A stretch of 5,381 bases of DNA from JASFQI01 sp050115555 (GTDB lineage: Bacteria; Desulfobacterota; DSM-4660; Desulfatiglandales; HGW-15), in contig JASFQI010000345.1 in assembly GCA_050115555.1 (NCBI GenBank), forward strand, positions 1 through 5,381, in the 5' to 3' direction. Made by a program: the position numbers and the translations under genes. This document shows, piece by piece, positions 1 to 5,381 of the stretch (position 1 is the first letter of the stretch; every line of letters begins with the position of its first letter). The notes under the pieces are model-generated. The model searched no databases, was not told where the DNA came from, and saw only the letters and a program-made list of their open reading frames with translations.

Positions 1-1668
1 GACCATGCCGTCCCCGGCTCGATCCAGCTCATCGAAGAGGCGACTCACGTCCTTCGTCAGTGTCACGTCTCCCTCCTGGCGGCCTACTACATAGGCACGC
101 TCCCTTTTATGATCCGGCTCCTCTATTTCTGGGCCGACATGAGCCGAAGCGCCTCTGCCGCGGACCGATTGACCACGGCGTCCATGACACTCGCACTCCT
201 TTTCGTCTGGATGAAAGCCTGGCAGTCTCTTTTCGTTCAGGGAATCAAGGCACGCCTGGGAGGGGAAACCTTGTGGCCCCGGTCAGCCGGGTCGATCCTG
301 CGCACCGCCGGGGTCCAGTCCATCATCCACGGGAGCGGCCTGATCCTGCTGCCTCTATCCCTGGTGCTGGCCCTGCCGTTCGGCTGGGTCTTCGCATTCT
401 ACCAGAGCGCCCACATGCCGGACCGTCAGGAGACCCCCGGCCTGCGGGGGACCTGCAGGGCAGCGTGGCGCATGGCCTGGCTCTGGCCGGGGCAGAACCA
501 TCTGGTGCTGGCTGTTTTTTCCCTGCTCGGCGGGGTCCTTTTCATCAACTTCGGGTTGACTCTCCTTTTCATTCCCCACCTGATCAGGTCTCTCTTGGGC
601 ATAGAAACGGTTTTCACCCTCAGCGGCATCCATTTTCTCAACACGACGTTTCTGGCCACGGTCCTCTGCCTTTCCTGGCTCGCCATGGATCCCCTGGTAA
701 AGACGGTCTATGCCCTGAGATGCTACTACGGGCTTTCCCTTCGAACCGGCGAGGATATCCGCTCCGAGCTGAGGACCCTCAAGAGGCGTCGACGTGCCGG
801 GACGGTTCTCGTGTCCTTTTTGTGCCTGCTGGGGTTTTGTGGACCTTTTTGCGGGACGGCGACACCCGCCGAGGGGAGGCCTTCATCGGATGTTGCCGTG
901 GAAAGGAGCCGCATCTCCCCCGAGGGCCTGGACCGTTCCATCGAGCAGGTGCTCAAGAGGCGGGAGTTTGCCTGGCGGATGCCGCGCACACGGCCTGAGA
1001 AAACGGAAGAAGAGATCAAAGGGCCCATCGCGTCCATGCTGGAATGGGTGGTCGGGGGGGTGTGGGCTGCGATGAAGCGGCTGGGCGGTTGGATCAAGGC
1101 CTTTTACGAGTGGCTGGAGGGGCTTTTTCCAAAACCCGACCCCCCGCCCGAGGGATCCCGGGGCACGGAATGGATGCCCTCGGTCCGCAGCGGCCTGATT
1201 ACACTCATTGTGGTCGTGTGCTGCGCCCTCCTGTTTCTTTTGATCAGAACCCTGATGATCAGAAAGCACCGGCAGGCCGTTCCCCCTCCGGAACCGGCGG
1301 CCACCCCGCCTGACCTGAACGACCAGGATCTCACCGCCGATGCGCTTCCCCGGGACCGCTGGATGACCCTTGCAGAGGAGATGATGCAGAAAGGGGCCCT
1401 CAGGGAGGCCTTACGCGCCATGTATCTGGGAACACTGGCAGGCCTCGGGGAGCATGGGGTGATCACCCTTGCCCGGCACAAATCAAACCGGGACTACAGA
1501 GAGGAGCTGAAAAGGAGGGCCCATGATCGGGACGAACTCCAGGTGCTGTTTGCCGCCAACGTAGAGCTTTTCGACAGGGTCTGGTACGGGCGTTTCAGGC
1601 TTACACCGGATGATCTGAGGGACTTTCATCAAAACTATGAGCGGATCTCGAGCCTTGTTCACATCTAA
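1..1668 (+). CDS. DUF4129-type polytopic membrane protein, 5'-partial
   Basis: The reading frame is open from base 1 to the TAA at 1666-1668 and shows 555 residues. No ATG, GTG or TTG occurs in frame before the ATG at 109. The codons before 109 encode sensible protein (for example LLAAYYIGTLPFMIRLLYFW), so the true start lies upstream of the window. Counting visible residues, hydrophobic segments lie near 25-44, 58-80, 107-135, 167-200, 212-232, 267-284 and 397-421. Residues about 455-547 match the DUF4129 pattern: an REALRAMYLGTLAGL helix, then NRDYREEL and ELFDRVWYGRF. A proline-rich linker joins the last membrane segment to this domain. By the positive-inside rule (KRRRR before segment six, RKHR after segment seven), residues about 290-396 are periplasmic and the DUF4129 domain is cytoplasmic. 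DUF4129 proteins commonly accompany MoxR/DUF58 genes, as here; their biochemical role is unknown. The family call is firm; the function of the N-terminal membrane part is not recognised. Confidence 0.85.
   Translation, partial: DHAVPGSIQLIEEATHVLRQCHVSLLAAYYIGTLPFMIRLLYFWADMSRSASAADRLTTASMTLALLFVWMKAWQSLFVQGIKARLGGETLWPRSAGSILRTAGVQSIIHGSGLILLPLSLVLALPFGWVFAFYQSAHMPDRQETPGLRGTCRAAWRMAWLWPGQNHLVLAVFSLLGGVLFINFGLTLLFIPHLIRSLLGIETVFTLSGIHFLNTTFLATVLCLSWLAMDPLVKTVYALRCYYGLSLRTGEDIRSELRTLKRRRRAGTVLVSFLCLLGFCGPFCGTATPAEGRPSSDVAVERSRISPEGLDRSIEQVLKRREFAWRMPRTRPEKTEEEIKGPIASMLEWVVGGVWAAMKRLGGWIKAFYEWLEGLFPKPDPPPEGSRGTEWMPSVRSGLITLIVVVCCALLFLLIRTLMIRKHRQAVPPPEPAATPPDLNDQDLTADALPRDRWMTLAEEMMQKGALREALRAMYLGTLAGLGEHGVITLARHKSNRDYREELKRRAHDRDELQVLFAANVELFDRVWYGRFRLTPDDLRDFHQNYERISSLVHI
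781..870 (+). other. Internal signal-peptide-like segment in the DUF4129 protein
   Basis: Visible residues 261-290 begin with KRRRR, continue with a hydrophobic core (TVLVSFLCLLGF) and end with GTATPA before EG. This is the layout of a Sec signal peptide with an A-x-A-like end (TPA), but it lies mid-protein. It probably serves as a membrane helix that brings the following region into the periplasm. Cleavage is possible but cannot be judged from sequence alone. Confidence 0.5.
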
Positions 1669-2977
1669 AACGGCCGTCCTGTGCATGCTGGGACTCTGCC
1701 TCATCCTCTTTGCCGGAGGTGTGGTGCGGTTGTTTTTTCTCCGGTTTGAGGCCGGTGACATTTATGCGCCTTACTCCACGCTTCGTTCCGATCCCCTGGG
1801 AACCCGGGTTTTTTACGAGGGGCTGAAGGTCTTGAGGCCCGGGTGGGTCCGGCGGAATCACGACCCTCTGTCAAAGATGGATCGATTCAGGAAGCCTTGT
1901 CTTTTTTTGCTGGGTGTCCGGCCCCACCTTTTCGGCAGGATGTCGAGCCAGGCGGCCGGGGACCTGGAAGGCATCATGCTGAACGGCGGAACCGTTGTCA
2001 TCGCCTTTCGTTCCGAGGGTCCCGAACCCTCTCCCAAGGCCCCCGAAAATGGGCAACAAAATGAATCCCGGGACCCGGATTCAGCCCATGAGGACACGGA
2101 GCCCGGAACAGAACCGGCCGGACATCCCCATGAAGAGGCAGGGACATCCACCCCCCGGGATACGCCAGAGAACAAGAGCGAAAAGGACTCGGGGGAGGGT
2201 GACCGCCGGGGTGCCAAGGGGTTTTGCCTGGAGTCGGAATGGGGCTTCACGCTCGAGCGAGTCAGGACAAGGACCCTTGCAAGAGAGGCCGGGCGCGTCT
2301 CAGGCCCGGAGGTGAAGGATCTGCCTTCGTCGATTCCCTGGCATTCCTTCCTTGCCTTTGGCGAGATCCAGGAACCCTGGCGCCCGGTCTATATGCGGGG
2401 AGAGCGTCCCGTGATCATGGAGAGATCTTTCGGCAGGGGCCGTCTGGTGCTCTCGACGGATACGTATCTCTTCAGCAACGAGGCCATGGTCAAGGACCGT
2501 TATTCGAATCTCCTCGCGTGGTTCGCCGGGAAGGCCCAGGCGCTGGTCTTTGATGAGACCCACCTGGGAACGAGCCGGCGCCCGGGGATCGCCAGCCTGG
2601 TCTGGACCTATCGCCTCCATTGGCTGGTCCTGGGCCTGTTTCTGGTCTCGGCGCTTTTCATCTGGAAAAACGCCGTGCCTTTCGTCCCGCCCAGGGAGGG
2701 GAGGGACAAAGGAAATCAGTCACACATTGCCGGGAGGGATGCCACGGCCGGGCTGATCAGCCTGCTGAGGCGTTCCATCCCGGAAACGGATCTCCTCGGG
2801 ATCTGTTACAGGGAGTGGGCCGGCTTTATCACGGCCGAGAAGGGGAGGCCCGGGGACAAGGCGGACCAGGTCAAAGCGGCACTGGACAGACACACCCTCG
2901 AGCCCGGGAGGAAGCGGGATTCGGTGGGATTCTACCGGAGGGTTTGCCGGATGCTATCAAGGAGACAATGTGCATGA
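1637..2977 (+). CDS. DUF4350-type membrane-anchored protein
   Basis: This 446-residue protein starts at ATG 1637, inside the last 32 bases of the DUF4129 gene. A TGAGGG at 1616-1621 is rather far upstream (about 15 bases), so coupling to upstream translation probably helps initiation. The next in-frame ATG (1685) lies inside the first membrane helix and has no visible ribosome site. Residues 13-36 form an N-terminal membrane helix. DUF4350-like features follow: YSTLRSDPLGTRVFYEGL at 46-63, GGTVVIAF at 117-124, GRGRLVLSTDTYLFSNEAM at 266-284 and VFDETHLGTSR at 304-314. A second membrane helix lies at about 327-344, followed by a basic tail of about 100 residues. Charge distribution suggests that the DUF4350 domain is periplasmic and the tail cytoplasmic. 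An acidic Pro/Glu/Ser/Gly-rich insert occupies residues 126-195. DUF4350 is often compared with glutamine-amidotransferase-like folds, but no catalytic triad is evident here, so an enzymatic role is not claimed. Confidence 0.82.
   Translation: MSGSRALFTSKTAVLCMLGLCLILFAGGVVRLFFLRFEAGDIYAPYSTLRSDPLGTRVFYEGLKVLRPGWVRRNHDPLSKMDRFRKPCLFLLGVRPHLFGRMSSQAAGDLEGIMLNGGTVVIAFRSEGPEPSPKAPENGQQNESRDPDSAHEDTEPGTEPAGHPHEEAGTSTPRDTPENKSEKDSGEGDRRGAKGFCLESEWGFTLERVRTRTLAREAGRVSGPEVKDLPSSIPWHSFLAFGEIQEPWRPVYMRGERPVIMERSFGRGRLVLSTDTYLFSNEAMVKDRYSNLLAWFAGKAQALVFDETHLGTSRRPGIASLVWTYRLHWLVLGLFLVSALFIWKNAVPFVPPREGRDKGNQSHIAGRDATAGLISLLRRSIPETDLLGICYREWAGFITAEKGRPGDKADQVKAALDRHTLEPGRKRDSVGFYRRVCRMLSRRQCA
2012..2221 (+). 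other. Low-complexity acidic, disordered insert in the DUF4350 protein
   Basis: These bases encode residues 126-195 of the DUF4350 protein. The segment is rich in Glu, Asp, Pro, Ser, Thr and Gly and contains no Ile, Leu, Val, Met, Phe, Trp, Tyr or Cys in 70 residues. It directly follows the strand GGTVVIAF and precedes GFCLESEWGF, so it is probably a solvent-exposed loop within the DUF4350 domain. It is predicted to be disordered and, by topology, periplasmic. Confidence 0.75.
2959..2965 (+). promoter_or_regulatory. Ribosome binding site deciding the moxR start
   Basis: AAGGAGA lies within the end of the DUF4350 gene. Its GGAG core is 9 bases from ATG 2974 but only 3 bases from the in-frame ATG at 2968. 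The spacing favours 2974, which also gives an ATGA overlap with the upstream stop. Confidence 0.75.
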
Positions 2978-3939
2978 AGGAGCAGCTGGAATCGTTTGAA
3001 ACGGTGTTGGCAAAGGCGAGACAAGAGATTGCCAAGGTGATGATCGGCCAGAAACAGGTGGTGGATCAGGCACTGGTGGCGGTCCTGACGGGGAATCACG
3101 CCCTCATCGAAGGGGTGCCCGGGGTGGCCAAGACCCTTCTTGTCCGGACCCTCGCCCGTGTGCTGGGAGGCGACTTCAACCGGATCCAGTTTACCCCGGA
3201 TCTGATGCCCGCGGACATCACTGGCACCCATGTCTATAACCTCCAGAAAAATCTGTTCTCCCTGGTCAAAGGGCCGGTCTTCACCACCTTCCTTCTGGCC
3301 GACGAGATCAACCGGGCACCGGCAAAGACCCAGTCCGCCCTGCTTCAGGCCATGCAGGAGCGCGTGGTCTCCATTGACCGCAAGCATTACAGGCTTTCAC
3401 GGCATTTCACGGTCTTTGCCACGCAGAACCCCATTGAATTCGAGGGGACCTATCCGCTTCCCGAGGCCCAGAAAGACCGGTTCATGCTCAAGATCACCAT
3501 GCACCCGCCCGGGGAGGAAGAGGAGCGGACCCTTGCCAAACGCATGCTGGGAGAGGCGGCCCCTGAAGCGGTTCTTGGAAAAGGAGGGGTCCAGCCCGTC
3601 CTGGATCTGGAGACGTTCCCGGCGTTCCAGCGCACCCTCATGGACGTCCTGGTTCGAGAAGAGCTGATCCACTATGTCGTTGAGATCATCCGCCGGACGC
3701 GTGCGCACCAGAGCCTCCTGGTGGGGGCCAGCCCGAGGGCCACACAGGCTCTGCTCCTTTCATCAAGAGCAAGTGCCGCCATGGAGGGCCGGGACTTTGT
3801 CTCTCCCGACGATATCAAGGCCATGGCCCTGCCGGTGCTTGAGCACCGTCTCATACTGCGGCCCGAGTATGAGATCGAGGGGATGAGCGTTCCGGAAGTC
3901 ATCGATGACATTCTTCAAGGGATTGCCGTACCCAGATGA
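2974..3939 (+). CDS. MoxR-family AAA+ ATPase
   Basis: This 321-residue protein has the usual MoxR length of about 310-340 residues and is predicted to be soluble. The ATPase core is complete. Walker A is GVPGVAKT at 47-54 (K53, T54) and Walker B is LLADE at 107-111 (D110, E111), followed by INRAPAKTQSALLQAMQE. The sensor-1 region is ATQNP at 149-153, the arginine-finger candidate is R169 in QKDRF, and sensor 2 is GASPRA at 251-256 (R255). The C-terminal helical lid covers about 225-321. MoxR proteins form ATP-driven rings that act as chaperones or assembly factors, usually with a vWA or DUF58 partner encoded next door, which is the arrangement here. I chose ATG 2974 because it overlaps the DUF4350 stop as ATGA and has well-spaced ribosome site AAGGAGA. 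ATG 2968 would add two residues. The frame stays open further upstream into the DUF4350 gene, but that stretch is not MoxR-like. Confidence 0.96.
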   Translation: MKEQLESFETVLAKARQEIAKVMIGQKQVVDQALVAVLTGNHALIEGVPGVAKTLLVRTLARVLGGDFNRIQFTPDLMPADITGTHVYNLQKNLFSLVKGPVFTTFLLADEINRAPAKTQSALLQAMQERVVSIDRKHYRLSRHFTVFATQNPIEFEGTYPLPEAQKDRFMLKITMHPPGEEEERTLAKRMLGEAAPEAVLGKGGVQPVLDLETFPAFQRTLMDVLVREELIHYVVEIIRRTRAHQSLLVGASPRATQALLLSSRASAAMEGRDFVSPDDIKAMALPVLEHRLILRPEYEIEGMSVPEVIDDILQGIAVPR

Positions 3940-5306
3940 TCGTTCCCACCAACAGACTGATGCTGTGGGTCTCCCTGATCGTCCTGCCATTTGCAGCACT
4001 TGCGGGCGCGGCGCCTGAGACGGCCCTGCTCGGATGGGCCGTCATCGCGGGCCTTTTGATCCTCGTGACGGCGGATGCGGTGCGGTCCCTGTCGAGTCTC
4101 AGGGGGGTGGCCCTGGAGCTTCCCGATGTCGCGAGGCTCACCCGGGACCGGGAAGAGGAGATGGGTCTCAGGGTACGGAACGAGACCGCCAGGGCCGGAT
4201 TTTTAAGAGTGGGGCTGGCCTTTCCCCCGGAAGTGGTCTCCCCGAAGCAGGACATGTCTGTCCGGCTTCGGAAGGGGGAGGAGGCGACGCCGATTTCCTG
4301 GCCCCTCAAGGGGCTGAAGAACGGGCGGTACGGACTGGACCGCTATTATCTGGAGACCCCGTCCCCCCTGGGGTTCTGGTCCAGGCGGCGTTCTTTTCCT
4401 GTGGAGATGGAAATTCGCATCTACCCCAACCTGGCCCACGACCACAGGGTGCTGGCGTTGCGGCCCTTTTCTCCCGCACCGGGTTCACGGGCCCAGCGGC
4501 AGGTCGGAAAAGGCCGCGATTTTGAACACCTGCGCGAGTATATGCCGGGTGACAGCTACGAGGATATCCACTGGAAGGCCACGGCCCGAAGGGGGAGGCC
4601 CGTCACCAAGATATTCCAGGCGGAAAGGATGCAGGAGATCTACCTCATTGTGGATGCCTCCCGCCTGAGCGCCCGTGGGATTGAAACGCCCGGCATGGGT
4701 CGCGAATCCGGGGGCGTGTCTTCCGGTCCGTCCCCTTTAACCGTGCTGGACCGATACATCTCGGCCGCGCTCATGCTCGGCCTCGCCGCCGAGAGGCAGG
4801 GGGATCTTTTCGGGCTCCTGACCTTCAGTGACCGGGTGGAGCGATTTATTCGGGCGAGGAACGGCAAGGCCCACTACGATGCCTGCCGGGATGCCGTCTA
4901 CACCCTGGAGGCCCGGCATGTGTCGCCTGATTTTGCCGAGCTCTTCACCTTCATCGGCACCCGTATCCGGCGGAGGGCCCTTCTAATCTTCCTTACCGGG
5001 CTGGACGATCCGGTCCTTTCAACACAATTCGTCAGCCACGTGGATCTGGTCACCCGGCGGCACCTGGTTCGGGTCAACATGCTGCGACCCGCCTCGGCGC
5101 AGCCCCTTTTCAGCTCGGAACAGGACGTTTACACGGTCAACGACATCTACCGCCATCTGGGGGGGCACATGGCGTGGGCGGCCCTCATGGAGACGGAAAA
5201 GCTCCTGAGACGGCGGGGCGCCGGTTTCGCCCTTCTGGACAACGAAGCCCTGTGTGCCGAGCTGCACTTCCAGTATATGAGCGTGAAGAGGAGACAGGCC
5301 CTGTGA
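3936..5306 (+). CDS. DUF58 (vWA-like) membrane protein, MoxR partner
   Basis: This 456-residue protein starts at an ATG that overlaps the moxR stop as ATGA. The nearest purine-rich site, AAGGG at 3917-3921, is 14 bases away, so re-initiation is likely. Two hydrophobic helices at about 8-26 and 28-46 anchor it in the membrane. A beta-rich region follows at about 55-170, including LKNGRYGLDRYYLETPSPLG (125-144). The DUF58 signature spans about 190-231: GKGRDFEHLREYMPGDSYED, then IHWKATARRGRPVTK. A vWA-like fold begins with IYLIVDASRL at 235-244 and continues with LFGLLTFSDRVERF (291-304) and RRALLIFLTGLDDP (346-359). The MIDAS-like positions look incomplete: DxSxL replaces DxSxS, and TGLDD stands where many DUF58 proteins have TDL. 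DUF58 proteins are the usual partners of MoxR ATPases and are thought to link them to a substrate or a membrane site. Family assignment is firm; the client is unknown. Confidence 0.93.
   Translation: MIVPTNRLMLWVSLIVLPFAALAGAAPETALLGWAVIAGLLILVTADAVRSLSSLRGVALELPDVARLTRDREEEMGLRVRNETARAGFLRVGLAFPPEVVSPKQDMSVRLRKGEEATPISWPLKGLKNGRYGLDRYYLETPSPLGFWSRRRSFPVEMEIRIYPNLAHDHRVLALRPFSPAPGSRAQRQVGKGRDFEHLREYMPGDSYEDIHWKATARRGRPVTKIFQAERMQEIYLIVDASRLSARGIETPGMGRESGGVSSGPSPLTVLDRYISAALMLGLAAERQGDLFGLLTFSDRVERFIRARNGKAHYDACRDAVYTLEARHVSPDFAELFTFIGTRIRRRALLIFLTGLDDPVLSTQFVSHVDLVTRRHLVRVNMLRPASAQPLFSSEQDVYTVNDIYRHLGGHMAWAALMETEKLLRRRGAGFALLDNEALCAELHFQYMSVKRRQAL
5286..5294 (+). promoter_or_regulatory. Ribosome binding site for the spoIIM-like gene
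   Basis: AAGAGGAGA near the end of the DUF58 gene has its GGAG core (5290-5293) 9 bases before GTG 5303. This supports GTG as the true start even though it lies within the upstream stop region. Confidence 0.7.
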
Positions 5307-5381
5307 TCATTGATCTGGAAAAGTTCATCTCCGAAGAGAGGCCTTTCTGGACCGAGCTGGAGCAGTGTGTGAGGGGTCTTG
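5303..5381 (+). CDS. SpoIIM-like membrane protein, 3'-partial
   Basis: The gene begins at GTG 5303, which overlaps the DUF58 stop TGA (5304-5306) as GTGA, and runs off the right edge after 26 complete codons. The visible residues include MIIDLEKFISEERPFW, with the start codon read as Met, followed by TELEQ. This resembles the N-terminus of stage II sporulation protein M (SpoIIM) family proteins found beside MoxR/DUF58 clusters, where an acidic and aromatic soluble helix precedes several membrane helices. In sporulating Firmicutes, SpoIIM belongs to the SpoIID-M-P machinery that remodels peptidoglycan during engulfment. Homologues in non-sporulating bacteria have no settled role. The call rests on a short stretch plus gene context, so it is moderately confident. 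A gene is clearly present, given the good ribosome site and the coupled start. Confidence 0.65.
   Translation, partial: MIIDLEKFISEERPFWTELEQCVRGL

Noticed and set aside
60..998. 312-residue open frame on the + strand overlapping the DUF4129 gene
   Set aside because: It is rich in Arg, Pro, Gly and His with no membrane or domain pattern, as expected for a shadow frame in GC-rich DNA. The overlapping frame encodes a clear DUF4129 protein.
1054..1060. Run of seven G (another at 5159-5165) as a possible phase-variation or frameshift site
   Set aside because: Both runs are in uninterrupted reading frames that encode plausible protein on either side, and such runs are common in GC-rich genes. 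Nothing suggests an out-of-frame alternative.
1995..2315. 106-residue + strand open frame over the DUF4350 low-complexity region
   Set aside because: It is a frame shadow: a basic, Pro/Arg-rich product with no ribosome site that mirrors the biased composition of the acidic insert.
2620..2973. In-frame upstream extension of the MoxR gene by 118 codons
   Set aside because: The stretch lies wholly inside the DUF4350 gene, is low in normal hydrophobic pattern and has no MoxR similarity. A good ribosome site and an ATGA junction mark the start at 2974.
2932..3387. 151-residue antisense open frame across the MoxR gene
   Set aside because: It is opposite a strongly conserved AAA+ coding region, has no recognisable motif and looks like a reverse-strand shadow.
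4034..4525. 163-residue + strand open frame inside the DUF58 gene
   Set aside because: It is Gly/Pro/Arg-rich without domain character, and the overlapping DUF58 frame carries the family signature.

Overview
The window is GC-rich and densely coded on the + strand. It holds one tightly packed operon fragment, cut at both ends: (1) a DUF4129-type polytopic membrane protein, open at the left edge; (2) a DUF4350-type membrane-anchored protein; (3) a MoxR-family AAA+ ATPase; (4) a DUF58 (vWA-like) protein; and (5) the first 26 codons of a SpoIIM-like membrane protein, open at the right edge. There is no intergenic space. The four junctions are a 32-base overlap, two ATGA stop/start overlaps and one GTGA overlap, so the genes are probably co-transcribed and translationally coupled. 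No RNA genes, mobile elements, CRISPR arrays, terminators or intergenic promoters are visible.

The gene set and order, the GC content and the protein style suggest a Gram-negative bacterium of the former Deltaproteobacteria (Desulfobacterota or relatives). This placement is inferred from general familiarity with such clusters and not from a marker gene.

Functionally, MoxR ATPases are thought to act as chaperone-like motors with a vWA or DUF58 partner. Here that pair sits with three membrane proteins. A reasonable model is an inner-membrane, envelope-linked assembly. In it, the MoxR hexamer and the C-terminal part of the DUF58 protein are cytoplasmic. The DUF4129 domain and the C-terminal tail of the DUF4350 protein also face the cytoplasm, while the DUF4350 domain faces the periplasm. 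SpoIIM-family proteins are linked to envelope or peptidoglycan remodelling in sporulating bacteria, but their role in this context is not established. The cluster type is recurrent in genomes, so it is not new as a gene neighbourhood. Its substrate and biochemical role remain largely undefined.

Points of most interest: an internal signal-peptide-like segment suggesting that the DUF4129 protein is a fusion; a 70-residue insert in the DUF4350 protein with no large hydrophobic residues; and a DUF58 protein whose metal-binding (MIDAS) motif looks degenerate.
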